Both the position numbers and the translations under genes were made by a program. The notes under the pieces are model-generated. The model ran no database searches. It saw only the letters and a program-made list of their open reading frames with translations, and had not been told where the DNA came from. Of a stretch of DNA of 64,000 nucleotides, positions 10,241 to 21,689 are shown piece after piece. Source of the stretch: Gonocerus acuteangulatus (lineage: Eukaryota > Arthropoda > Insecta > Hemiptera > Coreidae); assembly GCA_946811695.1 (NCBI GenBank), contig OX328131.1, forward strand, positions 13,818,017 through 13,882,016, read 5' to 3'. The stretch's first letter is position 1. The number at the start of each line of letters is the position of its first letter.

Positions 10241-10951
10241 CCCTTTCCTTACTAAGGACTTCTGTAGAAGTCGAAGTTTGCCGTGCCCCTGGAACGAAGG
10301 ACTTGTACAGCAGTCGAGAGCTGCCGTGCCCCTGGAACGAAGGACTTGTACAGCAGTCCGACCCTTCTCTCTCGCTTACCAGTTCTCTACGGCTAACTTT
10401 TCCAGGAGTTTGACCTTGAGGCTATTAAGTAAGGATTTAGAGAAGCTTTAGCTATTTCTTTTACCACTGGTCGCCGGAAAAATTAACTATTTGTGTCGAG
10501 AGTGAGCTACGGATTATGGATACATGGGTCGGGATCGTAAAAATTAACATCGCCAGTGTTAGATCCAACTCGATTCCAATCGGAAAGGATAATGTATTTA
10601 TTTTGTTTTTAATAAAAAAGAGGCTATTTATTTATTTAGCTTCTTTGATTAATACATATATCATAAAAAAATAATACTTTTCGTATTAAAAAGTATAGAC
10701 TGTAAAAAATATTTATTGGAGCATCTAATTATATAATTCGACCTAAATATTTAGAGCTAAAAGTAAACGTAAATGAATAATAAAATGCAGTTATTCTATG
10801 ATTACAAAATGTTAAGGGACGAAATTATATGAACGTCTATACGCACGTCGAGAGGAGGGGGAGAATAGCTTCGTAACTAGGGCCCGGTCAGGTAGAGAGA
10901 TTGCCGTACTACAGGGTCGGCCAGCTCGCACTACCCCTAGTAAGCTAAGGG
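10241..10951. mobile_element. TTAA-flanked MITE (piggyBac-like ends)
   Basis: TTAA at 10237-10240 and 10952-10955 flanks CCCTTTCCTTACTAAGGAC on the left and CTAGTAAGCTAAGGG on the right, an imperfect inverted repeat starting CCC. A roughly 43-base unit (GCCGTGCCCCTGGAACGAAG...) is duplicated at about 10279-10358. No transposase frame is recognised. Confidence 0.75.
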
Positions 10952-11001
10952 TTAATTTGATGTGGCTGACTTGTTTAGGATACCTCCATCTAGTTGTAGG
11001 C

Positions 11002-12655
11002 ACTCTGTTTTAGTGGATGAAGTTAAAGGAGTTAGAGATCATTTCGCTGTACTGACTTAACTGTTATACTCTGTTTTAGTGGATGAAGTTAAAGGAGTTA
11101 GAGATCATTTCGCTGTACTGACTTACTGTTATACTCTGTTTTAGTGAATGAAGTTAAAGGAGTTAGAGATCATTTCGCTGTAGTGACTTACTGTTATACT
11201 CTGTTTTAGTGGATGAAGTTAAAGGAGTTAGAGATCATTTCGCTGTAGTGACTTACTGTTATACTCTGTTTTAGTGGATGAAGTTAAAGGAGTTAGAGAT
11301 CATTTCGCTGTACTGACTTACTGTTATACTCTGTTTTAGTGAATGAAGTTAAAGGAGTTAGAGATCATTTCGCTGTACTGACTTACTGTAAGACTCTGTT
11401 TTAGTGGATGAAGTTAAAGGAGTTAGAGATCATTTCGCTGTAGTGACTTACTGTTATACTCTGTTTTAGTGGATGAAGTTAAAAGAGTTAGAGATCATTT
11501 CGCTGAAGTGACTTACTGTTATACTCTGTTTTAGTGGATGAAGTTAAAGGAGTTAGAGATCATTTCGCTGTAGTGACTTACTGTTATACTCTGTTTTAGT
11601 GAATGAAGTTAAAGGAGTTAGAGATCATTTCGCTGTACTGACTTACTGTAAGACTCTGTTTTAGTGGATGAAGTTAAAGGAGTTAGAGATCATTTCGCTG
11701 TACTGACTTAACTGTTATACTCTGTTTTAGTGGATGAAGTTAAAGGAGTTAGAGATCATTTCGCTGTACTGACTTACTGTTATACTCTGTTTTAGTGAAT
11801 GGAGTTAGAGATCATTTCGCTGTACTGACTTACTGTAAGACTCTGTTTTAGTGGATGAAGTTAAAGGAGTTAGAGATCATTTCGCTGTAGTGACTTACTG
11901 TTATACTCTGTTTTAGTGGATGAAGTTAAAAGAGTTAGAGATCATTTCGCTGAAGTGACTTACTGTTATACTCTGTTTTAGTGGATGAAGTTAAAGGAGT
12001 TAGAGATCATTTCGCTGTACTGACTTAACTGTTATACTCTGTTTTAGTGGATGAAGTTAAAGGAGTTAGAGATCATTTCGCTGTACTGACTTACTGTTAT
12101 GCTCTGTTTTAGTGAATGAAGTTAAAGGAGTTAGAGATCATTTCGCTGTACTGACTTACTGTAAGACTCTGTTTTAGTGGATGAAGTTAAAGGAGTTAGA
12201 GATCATTTCGCTGTAGTGACTTACTGTTATACTCTGTTTTAGTGGATGAAGTTAAAAGAGTTAGAGATCATTTCGCTGAAGTGACTTACTGTTATACTCT
12301 GTTTTAGTAGATGAAGTTAAAGGAGTTAGAGATCATTTCGCTGTAGTGACTTACTGTTATACTCTGTTTTAGTGGATGAAGTTAAAGGAGTTAGAGATAA
12401 TTTCGCTGTAGTGACTTACTATTATACTCTGTTTTAGTGGATGAAGTTAAAGGAGTTAGAGATCATTTCGCTGTACTGACTTACTGTTATACTCTGTTTT
12501 AGTGGATAAAGTTAAAGGAGTTAGACATCATTTCGCTGTACTGACTTACTATTATACTCTGTTTTAGTGGGTGAAGTTAAAGGAGTTAGAGATCATTTCG
12601 CTGTACTGACTTACTGTTATACTCTGTTTTAGTGGATGAAGTTAAAGGAGTTAAC
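11002..12655. repeat. 65-bp satellite array, about 25 copies, with higher-order pattern
   Basis: The unit starts ACTCTGTTTTAGTGGATGAA and ends GCTGTACTGACTTACTGTTAT; the period is 65 (66 in copies with an extra A). Marked variants recur in the same order: a copy ending CTGTAAG, then one ending GTAGTG, then a TTAAAAGAG copy ending GAAGTG. This trio appears near 11387-11510, 11832-11957 and 12160-12284, so blocks of several units were duplicated together. The array stops abruptly at TTAACCGCGC, where Helitron sequence begins. Confidence 0.95.
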
Positions 12656-13271
12656 CGCGCATCGCTCAGCCCACCACTTGACAGAAAATATTGTATGGAC
12701 ACTCCCTATAGCACGTAAACACTCGCTAAAAAAAGGATTTTTTGATATTTAAATTTTTAAGTATTTTTTAAGGGGTTTGAATTTTTAATTGGTTCGAGCA
12801 GGCAAGCGTAGGCAGCATTCGTTGCTAGGGCGATAACAGGTCAGCTGTTACCGTACTGTATCAATTTCATAATAATATTATTTTTATTTGCGGTTAATTT
12901 CAACTATGATGGCAGGCATTGAATTACTAGAACTAAACTGTGATTTTGTCCCTCATAGAGTTTAACCTGTACCTGGTGATTGTCTATGCGAAGTTATAAT
13001 ATCCCGAACCCTTAAACTCCTGTTACTGGTAACTTATAGATATGGAGTTACCTCTAGGATATCTGTTTCTTGACACTGGTCCGGAGCGCCCTAATGTCCA
13101 GAAACATTATACTTTGATTACTTATCAATTCATGAATAACTTATACTATGACTGGAACCGTGCTATAATAAACTGCACAAAATTATGTAGTAGCTTTAAT
13201 TACGATGATACATTATTTAACCCAATAAAATAACTACTAATTTGCCGTGCTGAAGCACGGGTGTTCAGCTA

Positions 13272-13272
<1 letters not shown>
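12656..13272 (+). mobile_element. Helitron, 3' portion (family H1)
   Basis: The 3' end has the Helitron form: a hairpin CCGTGCT-GA-AGCACGG (13245-13260), eight bases GTGTTCAG, then CTAG (13269-13272) followed by T. The interior (about 12740-12980) is homologous, in reverse, to the Helitron 45607-46809 (shared AAGTATTTTTTAAGGGGTTT, TTGTCCCTCATAGAGTTTA). The 5' TC end is not identified and the 65-bp array abuts the element, so the array may be inside it. No Rep/helicase coding is present. Confidence 0.75.
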
Positions 13273-13323
<51 letters not shown>

Positions 13324-13331
13324 TGTGTGTG
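13273..13331. repeat. (AT)n then (GT)n microsatellite
   Basis: An AT run immediately follows the Helitron CTAG end, grading into GTGTGTGT. The Helitron probably inserted into, or seeded, this run. Confidence 0.9.
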
Positions 13332-13645
13332 TATCTATATATTTACGTGTACATTGTATTGTGATGCTGTACAAGCTGGGGTTCCGTTCGAGTTGTAGGG
13401 AACGGCAGCCCTTCAAGAACTATTTGTTACTTGTCAATGTTGTGCCCTGAAGCTGTACATTAATCACACGAACCATCGGCCAGAACCTCGCTGTACAGCT
13501 TCAGGTTTTTGCTCTAGCTTCCAACCTCCCGGCTTTTTGCTTCGAAGGGGTAATCCATCCTAACCGGAACTTGAATCCATTTTCCGCCTTATGCCTTGCG
13601 TTTCATTGATTGTAATTTTAGTTATTCGCAGTGTTATTGTAAATT
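13332..13645. other. No gene; one 13-bp inverted repeat
   Basis: CCTGAAGCTGTAC (about 13446) and its complement GTACAGCTTCAGG (about 13493) can form a hairpin with a loop of about 35 bases. Nothing else is supported. Confidence 0.5.
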
Positions 13646-13647
13646 TA

Positions 13648-13780
13648 TTATTATTATTATTATTATTTTATGTTAATTTTAACGTCCATTCCTAGCTAGG
13701 ATAGGGCTGATGGGGGTTCTTCTTTTCAAAGAAAAGCCACCACCCCTTGTGGGAATCGAACCCACGACCCTTGGCAAGTT
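13648..13780 (-). mobile_element. tRNA-derived SINE fragment
   Basis: On the minus strand the sequence contains GTGGGTTCGATTCCCACA, with a perfect RNA polymerase III B-box (GGTTCGATTCC, within 13751-13763). It then runs GGTGGTGGCTTTTCTTTG, AGCCCTATCCTAGCTAGGAA and a (TAA)n tail at 13648-13672. No A-box or full tRNA fold is present, so it is 5'-truncated and not a functional tRNA. TTATTATTA occurs at both ends and may be target duplication or tail. Confidence 0.6.
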
Positions 13781-14338
13781 ATTATTATTACCATTATTCA
13801 CTGGCCCAATATTAACTGGGTTATTACAAAATTGATAAAGAAGTCATCTCCTCTACCTACTCCAACATCTTCCATTTATTAAAAACTCCATCCTAATACC
13901 CCGTACCACCTGCAATATAGCCCTTCATACCTGCCTCCCTTCCATTAACACAAAATTTTATGACATCTTACTTTACGACACCGCTTCCTCTTTCACTCAT
14001 CTCCAATGTACTTTGTTCATTGGGTGGTCCAGAACCCCCCCCCCCCCCCCTCACGAACTCCTTTTCCCTAAGTTTCCCTGTATCAAGTCAGAAATGATCC
14101 CACATCTGTGAGGTATAGTTCTCAACCTTACCATCGGTAAGCCCATATTGTTGTATTCTTATAACTGTTTAATTTCTATAGCACATTGTTGTTCTAGCTG
14201 TACATTACGTTTATATGTTTTTTCCCCATATATGTATGTATGTATGTGTGTATGTGGGCATATATATGTACATATGTGTGCATGTATATGTGTATGTGTA
14301 CATGCATATATATTATATATATTATTATATAATATATG

Positions 14339-14397
<59 letters not shown>

Positions 14398-14460
14398 GTT
14401 AGGTATATTTAAATAGATATGTGTATATATTACAGTTAAATATGTCCTATTTGTTTTTAC
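13781..14460. other. No gene; poly-C and complex AT/GT tracts
   Basis: A C run is at 14034-14050. An impure (TATG/AT)n microsatellite spans about 14227-14398. Frames here are microsatellite artefacts. Confidence 0.6.
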
Positions 14461-14464
14461 AGCC

Positions 14465-14497
14465 CTGATGAAGGCATGAAGTTCAAGCCGAAACGTC
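14465..14497 (+). ncRNA. Hammerhead ribozyme-like motif (Penelope-type)
   Basis: CTGATGA (14465-14471) is followed by GGC...GCC with an inner TGA...TCA pairing (stem II), then GAAAC (14490-14494) and GTC (14495-14497). These are the invariant core boxes of a hammerhead with a minimal stem III, as described for Penelope-like retroelements. Stem I could form between GTTTTTA upstream and TAAAAC downstream, with mismatches. No PLE coding is adjacent; element A2 starts 37 bases downstream. Confidence 0.5.
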
Positions 14498-14533
14498 GAC
14501 AGAATAAAACCATTTTTACGATAAAATGTAGTT

Positions 14534-14667
14534 TTTTAGCAGTTTCCTCCGAAGGAAAGTAGCTATTGAGGTTGGACTCATGGCGGAATTTTTGAAAAAT
14601 TTCTTCAAATCTTTATCGATCCTACCTAGTAGACACCGAAAATGACCCCCGTTAAAATTTATATATA

Positions 14668-14724
<57 letters not shown>

Positions 14725-14859
14725 CTGTTAACACGATAGCGGCCAGAGTTTTTTTTTTTTCGTCACGAAACTTGGCGGAATTTTTGAAAAATTTCTTCAA
14801 ATCTTTATCGATCCTACCTAGTAGACACCGAAAATGACCCCCGTTAAAATTTATATATA

Positions 14860-14918
<59 letters not shown>

Positions 14919-15645
14919 CTGTTAACACGATAGCGGCCAGAGTTTTTTTTTTTCGTCACGAAACTTGGCGGAATTTTTGAAAAATTTCTTCAAATCTTTA
15001 TCGATCCTACCTAGTAGACACCGAAAATGACCCCCGTTAAAATTTATATATATCTTTCTATATATTCTAAACTCGGCATTCGTAGTGGTAATCTACAGGT
15101 AAATATGTGTTGTAAAAATAAACTACATCGGTTCATTAGAAGGGGGGGTTTACTCCTGACCCAAATTCTTAATATACTCATACCGGTCGTAATTTCTGCT
15201 GTATTGTAACGAAACGCGGTATACGTCGTGGGTAACTCATGAGAAAGAAGTGTTGTAGAAATGAGCTGAATCGGTCAATCGGAAAGCGGGGGTTTAATTT
15301 GTAATATATTTCAATAGAAAAGCCCGTCAGACGTAGTTTCACAAAGCCGCCGCAAGGAGCGCTTTCTACCACTAGAGTGACTGTATCCTGTTCCTGCGTT
15401 AGATCAAAATACGATAATATGAGGTTTTTTGTATTTATTACGAAGTGTAATAGGTACCATGTGTAAACATAACTCTGGAAGCAAATTATTAATTGATCAG
15501 TTACTCATTACAAATTTAAAAGAGAACTATTCATGTTTTTATTTTATTTATGTAGGATATTTTAAGCAAATTGTTCTGGAAAGCAGTCTACACTACCCAA
15601 ATTCTGAGGAAAGTGCTTAGTTATGCAGCTCCTGCGTGAGGGACT
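14534..15645 (-). mobile_element. Element A2 (Helentron/HINE-like), with 3' triplication
   Basis: The minus-strand 5' end AGTCC lies at 15645 next to a long A run, followed by the CACGCAGGAGCTGC module and TAAGCACTTTCC. The 3' hairpin and GCTAAAA are at 14534-14560. The 3' part is triplicated: the GCGGAATTTTTGAAAAATTT to CCCCCGTTAAAATTT block recurs near 14582, 14774 and 14966. Two (AT)n tracts separate the copies (14660-14716, 14851-14902). No protein is encoded. Confidence 0.85.
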
Positions 15646-15957
15646 TTTTTTTTTTTTAATATGTGTGTCCAAAAGATCTAATATACTGGCTAGACAATTT
15701 TTTTTTGGTGATTAACGGCGAATCAACAATTTAGCTATTAACGCTATCTGCACTAGCTTTTATAATATAGGTTTTATAGGTTGCCACCCTTTTATAATGC
15801 CAACAGCACGTGGTCGGTCACCCATTTAGGCACTAGCTACGCCCGACACACAGTGGGGCAAATGACCGATTTACGAGATCAAAAGTCCAAAAATAAACGT
15901 CAACTTTAGAGATGAATACTATTAGCAATGAAAACACAAGTGTCTTGAGGTTCAAAA
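15646..15957. other. Spacer between head-to-head A2 and A3
   Basis: About 300 bases without a coding frame separate the two 5' ends. It acts as the loop of a large palindrome. Confidence 0.6.
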
Positions 15958-16852
15958 AGTCCGTCACGCAGGAGCTGCATAACTAAGCACTTTCCTCAGA
16001 ATTTGGGTAGTGTAGACTGCTTTCCAGAACAATTTGCTTAAAATATCCTACATAAATAAAATAAAAACATGAATAGTTCTCTTTTAAATTTGTAATGAGT
16101 AACTGATCAATTATTAATTTGCTTCCAGAGTTATGTTTACACATGTTACCTATTACACTACGTAATAAATACAAAAAACCTCATATTATCGTATTTTGAT
16201 CTAACGCAGGAACAGGATACAGTCCCTCTAGCGCTCCTTGCGGCGCCTTTGTGGACCGATGTCTGGCTGGCTTTTCTATTGAAATATATTACAAAGTAAA
16301 CCCCCCTTTCCGATTGACCGATTCAGCTCATTTTTATAACACTTCTTTCTCATGAGTTAACCACGACGTATACCGCGTTTCGTTAGAATACAGCAGAAAT
16401 TACGACCAGTATGAGTATATTAGGAATTTGGGTCCGGAGTAAACCCCCCCCCTCCTAATGAACCGATTTAGTTTATTTTTACATCACATATTTACCTGTA
16501 GATTACCACTACGAATACCGAGTTTCGTCGAAATATACCTAAAATCACAGCTGGTAGTGGCGAATTGGTATTGTCGGTCCGGAGTAAACCCCCCTCCTTA
16601 TGAACCGATTTAGTTCATTTTTATATCTCACTTTTCTCTCTATATTACCACTACGAATACCAAGTTTCGTTGAAATATAACAAATATTACGGCTGAAATG
16701 GTCAAATTAGCGTTTTGGGTTCGGGGTAAACCCCCCTTTCCGGTGGACCGATTTTGGTGGTTAACGAACTCGTTCAATCGTTTGCTAATTGAATGCTATA
16801 TACCAAGTTTCGTGACGAAAAAACAAAAACTCTGGCCGCTATCGTGTTAACA

Positions 16853-16919
<67 letters not shown>

Positions 16920-17042
16920 TTTAACGGGGGTCATTTTCGGTGTCTACTAGGTAGGATCGATAAAGATTTGAAGAAATTTTTCAAAAATTCCGTCATGAGT
17001 CCAACCTCAATAGCTACTTTCCTTCGGAGGAAAGTGCTAAAA
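15958..17042 (+). mobile_element. Element A3 (Helentron/HINE-like), most complete A copy
   Basis: The 5' end is AGTCCGTCACGCAGGAGCTG then TAAGCACTTTCCTCAG. The body carries three or four degenerate units of about 125-145 bases, each starting near GGGTCCGGAGTAAACCCCCC and containing ACCAAGTTTCGTTGAAATAT. An (AT)n tract is at 16856-16916. The 3' end is a hairpin ACTTTCC-TTCGGA-GGAAAGT (17016-17035) then GCTAAAA (17036-17042). The 5' inner motif TAAGCACTTTCC is the complement of the 3' GGAAAGTGCTAA. Subterminal inverted repeats, a central microsatellite, a 3' hairpin and flanking A runs fit Helentron-associated elements; that assignment is inference. Confidence 0.85.
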
Positions 17043-17711
17043 CAGTACGCTCACTGTCGACAAGCAAATAGGTCAGAGTCCACATTTTTCGCAGCAAATA
17101 AGTTCATAATAAGCTTCTAAACAATTGTTTGTGCGTTAGGGAAGGCCCTTCACTGAAGTGCTACAAGGTAATCTCCAAGCATGAGCATCGATTTAAATAG
17201 TATGTGTTAATATTATGTTTACTATTTAAGTAGATAATAATTAAGAATTTAAAGATAAGAAAATAGTATATTCTTTGCACGCGTCAAATTTAAAATTATA
17301 GAAGTGTACATAATTTGCAAAATTAGTCTAGTTAAGTACGAATTCAAACAAAACATGTTCTCCGGAATAATGGGAGTTGACGCATAATTATTTTGTAACC
17401 AACCTTATCCAACTTTTTAAACAACATCAATTTTCAGGTACAAGCGTGATTCTACGAAAAGAGTTTGACGTTTGGCGGACAAAACTTTTATAAATTTGTA
17501 TATAATTATGTTCACTAAAATTAACATCTAATTTTTTTTTTTTAATTTATTATCACGGCTCTCATAACGCAGATGATTCGCTCGATAATTACAAATGTGT
17601 TCTTATAATTAAACAGTTACAATTTCTTATTGACATTTCATATAAAGTAAAAACATTAATTTTCAATAAATGTATTTTACAAATTAATATAACAGTTATA
17701 AGTATGTACAC

Positions 17712-17715
<4 letters not shown>
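17043..17715. other. No gene seen
   Basis: AT-rich sequence with no supported feature. Confidence 0.5.
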
Positions 17716-17750
<35 letters not shown>

Positions 17751-17788
17751 CATATACATTACATACATATATATTAAAACATATATAC

Positions 17789-17848
<60 letters not shown>
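17716..17848. repeat. (AT)n/(ATAC)n compound microsatellite
   Basis: Two AT runs (17716-17746, 17796-17848) are separated by TACATA-type repeats. Confidence 0.95.
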
Positions 17849-17852
<4 letters not shown>

Positions 17853-18102
17853 TACAGATGTATATGCAAGTGCAACAACACATGCATATACATTGCTTTT
17901 TATACACTATGTGTAATTCATGTTATACACATGTACATACATACGTATTCATACACTCACGCATATAAAGCATGATTAAGTGAAAATGAAATTAATTTAA
18001 AATAACAAATAATTATAATGAGAATTATCTTTTCACCAATGCTACCAGATATCAGAAATAACTTTAGGGTCTAAAGTTAAATCTTGTTGTATAGCTGTGT
18101 GT

Positions 18103-18283
18103 TTTAGATGTGGAAAATTGTGTTTATCGATTGGCTACCATCTTTCAAAAGTTCAGTCATGTCATGAGGTATTTGTAAGTGATCACCTCTTCTACATTCT
18201 GTCAATATGTGTTTAACTGTAAGTATGTTTTTCAGTTTTAGTCATTAAAAACAAGTGTGTAAGTAAAGTATGTCCGATTCTTA
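18103..18283 (-). pseudogene. LINE ORF2 C-terminal domain remnant
   Basis: The minus strand reads RIGHTLLTHLFLMTKTEK. After a frame change it reads LTVKHILTECRRGDHLQIPH then DMTELLKDGSQSINTIFHI and a stop. This is the same RIGHTxLTH...HIL(T/x)EC tail as at 3520-3770, from a non-LTR retrotransposon. The zinc-knuckle cysteines before LTVKH are lost at the frameshift. Confidence 0.8.
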
Positions 18284-18883
18284 AACGACTAAATTAACAT
18301 CTAAACTACTCATTATTAAAATCTACTTTTTTCATTCACTTTTTTTGTTCCTGAATCACACCCCTTTGCTTACCTTGCTAATCTTTAATGGCTCCAAATA
18401 TTTACTCGTTATATCTTGTTAGTGTTTCGTTCGATTACAAAAGTGACCATGAGTGATCGGAATTTTGCTCTCAAAAATCGTTCATTTGCACCACTGTGCG
18501 GCGTTGCTTACCTTCGGTGATCATCGGGAACCGGTCCATTCAACGTCGCTATGGCCGTTGGATCAGAACGTTCTCAGATTGTACGGTTTATAATATCGAT
18601 TTCAAATATAAATTCTGTTCTAATTTTCTATTAAAAATAAAATTAATCATTGAATTACCTTAGCTCAAATATATAGAACTGGCGAATAAGGCGGAAGGTC
18701 CATTTTAGTGCCTCTTCAGGGGATTACTTGAGGAGGAGAACCTTCCACTAGCAGGGCCTCGTCTATACTGGTCATTGACTGAACGAATCCAATATGGTCT
18801 CAAATAGTCAGCTGATCCATAATCTATCTGTCATATCTTTAAAATTGATTTTAATTTCTAGATGAAACATAGTCCTATAACAC

Positions 18884-19112
18884 TTTAAAAAAAAAATTCT
18901 TTATACAAACCACCTTTTTCCTATTTTTATCAAATAAATTAATGAAAATATTATTAAGATGGTGAATATCCATTTTTTTATTTATCACTTTCTTTCTGTT
19001 TTTAATGATGTGTATGTTTTCTTTAATCATTCTATTTATTTCATTCCCTAATATTCTGATGTTTTCAAAATCAAAATCATGACCATATTTTATCGCATGA
19101 TAAGCCCACGCT
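18884..19112 (-). pseudogene. Penelope-like RT/GIY-YIG protein, C-terminal end
   Basis: The minus-strand frame reads AWAYHAIKYGHDFDFENIRI, LGNEINRMIKENIHIIKNRK and KVINKKMDIHHLNNIFINLF before a stop near 18884. The pattern (A/S)xAxHxIxxxHxFDF, followed by a Glu-Asn pair, K-E-xxHI-x-K and N-K-K, is the conserved end of the GIY-YIG endonuclease domain of Penelope-like retroelements. It cleaves target DNA for target-primed reverse transcription. Only this C-terminal piece remains, open for about 75 codons. The GIY-YIG catalytic residues and the RT lie outside the retained part. Confidence 0.85.
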
Positions 19113-19167
19113 GTTTTTTTTTCTCCTCCTTAGGTTGAGGCTGAATTTATGTTTTAATTATATTCCC

Positions 19168-19194
19168 CTGAAGAGGCGCCAAAATGGTGCAAAA
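19168..19194 (+). ncRNA. Hammerhead-like motif, degenerate (PLE1)
   Basis: CTGAAGA, stem GGCGCC/GGTGC, then AAAAC in place of GAAAC. Two core positions differ from a functional hammerhead, so it is probably inactive. Confidence 0.35.
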
Positions 19195-19266
19195 CATGTA
19201 GGGAAGAGAAATAAAAAGTGTGAAACTGTTTAGCGTAGTTATATTGACCTTTCGCCTTATTCGCCA

Positions 19267-19859
<593 letters not shown>

Positions 19860-19862
<3 letters not shown>

Positions 19863-20640
19863 GGGAAGTGGATACTGCGCCTAATATTGAAGTTTGCAAA
19901 TTTTCTTAGAAATATTTTTTTCTCGAATTTGAGAAGTTCACTCGTTTGGTGAATTATTTAATAATAAAAATGCGAAGAAAGTAGTTGTTTTCTTACGCAA
20001 ATTTTTTCAAAAATGCCACAAAACATTTTATCTTACCATCACAGTAATGGGAGGTTGAGTTCGGGGTTATTCTAGTGTATTTTTGAGGACTAATAGAGCT
20101 CAAACACAGAAAATATGTTTACTGACAATGTTAATTGGCTCACATTTACCCAATATTCAAGAGCTTAGAAAAGTTGTCAAACCTGTTTTTATTTTCGTGA
20201 TTTTGACTGTGGACGATTAGTACACATCCATAGAGAATAAGTATGTACTGGTTTGGGTGGTAGTGCTCTCTGTGAGAGGTGGAAGGTCTGAAACTAAATA
20301 TTAAGTGTCCGTTGTGATATCGCAAAATCAGTGCTTTTAATATTCATTTTTTGCATTGAGCTGATTCATTTATGAGCAACATTTTAATTTTATTTCATGT
20401 CCTTAGATGCCTAGGAAGGTTCTCATTTTTTTTGGTTTAGACCTTAAAATGCATATGGGAATTTTTTAGGGCCAAAAAATGTCGGCTCTTCTATTAGAAC
20501 GGTTGCCCCCTGTGAATGGGTTATCAGCGTAATATAATAATTGAGTCAGCTGATCATCACAAATGGAAATTAAAAGAATATTTATGTTGAACTTGAATTT
20601 ATTTTGGTTAGGACATTTTTCAGGACGGTGTGAGATGATA
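19860..20640. other. No gene seen
   Basis: AT-rich sequence without a supported feature. Confidence 0.5.
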
Positions 20641-20677
20641 CCCCTTTGTTGTTTAATTATGCAGCGTCTGCGTGAAA
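20636..20677 (-). mobile_element. Possible 5' terminus of a third A/B-like family
   Basis: Minus strand: A-run, then TTTTCACGCAGACGCTGCAT and AATTAAACAACAAAGGGG. The CACGCAG-CGCTGC-TAA spacing copies the A/B terminal module with a different inner repeat. No matching 3' end is found. Confidence 0.35.
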
Positions 20678-20759
20678 ACATGTTTTTTTTTAATTTGTTT
20701 TGTTCAAAACATTATACACGATGTCACAGAAGTAGACGATTAGTTTGTATGGAATTGTG

Positions 20760-21100
20760 AAATTGTTTACGCAGATTCTGTGGGCGGAACCTTTTATCCA
20801 TTCTAGTCGGGACAGGAATTGAAATGATGAGCTAGCTCTGGAATCATTAATCTTGTAAGAAGCCGGAGCAGGACTGCGGGGATCTTGGCGAGAGTGGGGT
20901 TTGTCAAATACAGCGTGCCTCCGATGTCTGAGGAGTGGTTAGTTGGGAGTGGTTAGTTGGGGGTGGTTAGTTGGGGGAAAGGTTGGAAGAGGACGGCGTA
21001 CCCTACCGGCAGGGAAGGACATTAATAACAATCCGAGCTAGGGTGGATTCTTTCTGTCGACCATTTGTCATCATCAGGCCTCCTTCTGGGGATAGGGGCG
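20760..21100. other. No gene; short GTGGTTAGTTGGG repeat
   Basis: A 15-base unit GTGGTTAGTTGGGGG occurs about three times at 20936-20978 in a locally GC-richer stretch. No coding signature is seen. Confidence 0.5.
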
Positions 21101-21299
21101 ATGGGGTTGTTCTCGAGTGAGGATTCTTGTCTCACAAACACAATAACGGAATCACATACATCAATAAGCAGAAGCAGAATTTGTATTGTGTTAACAATAA
21201 GCCAGTTTCACCCAACATTAATACTCTAGAAAAACATTTAATTACACTAAAAAATATTCCTATTATAGATATAATCAGGGGGAAAGCAAATCGACGTAA

Positions 21300-21420
21300 A
21301 AGAAATATTCCTATTACTTAGATTCGTGGAATGAATTATCTCAAAGCAGGGAGTGGTTCTAAGTATTTTAATATACCACTTAAAATTGAAGAGACTTTCA
21401 GTTAATTATTCAACTCCCCT
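21300..21420. repeat. Dispersed repeat, inverted partner at about 41990-42110
   Basis: GATTCGTGGAATGAATTATC, AGGGAGTGGTTCTAAGTATT and GAAGAGACT recur as complements at 41990-42110. Family unknown. Confidence 0.65.
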
Positions 21421-21689
21421 ATATCAACTGATACAAAAATACAGCTCCACAAATAATTACTTCCAAAAAAAAAAAAAAAAACTTTCAGCCAATTTTGTAA
21501 CTGCAAGAAAATCCCTATTAGTATTACACTATTACTTATCTTGACCTAATGTTTGGGTCAGAAAGAATTTCAACAATTGATAAAATGATTCCGAAAGTAA
21601 ATAAAGATCTTGAACAGGTTATAATAACACAGGCATACAAAAAAAAAAAAGTGATATTTTCCAAAGATATCATACATATATTTTTATGT

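Larger units (their letters stand above)
18681..19266 (-). mobile_element. Penelope-like element end (PLE1) with inverted arms
   Basis: The left arm GGCGAATAAGGCGGAAGGTC (18681) is repeated inverted at the right (GACCTTTCGCCTTATTCGCC, ending 19266), so the ends are inverted. A minus-strand coding tail typical of PLE endonucleases lies between them. Hammerhead-like CTGAAGA sequences occur in both arms (19168-19174 plus strand; about 18712-18718 minus strand). Inverted or rearranged terminal copies are common in PLEs. Confidence 0.75.

Noticed and set aside
7985..12655. CRISPR-like arrays
   Set aside because: Units are contiguous with no spacers, and the context is eukaryotic.
13741..13775. 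tRNA gene
   Set aside because: Only a B-box/T-arm-like segment is present; no acceptor stem, A-box or anticodon arm, so SINE-derived.
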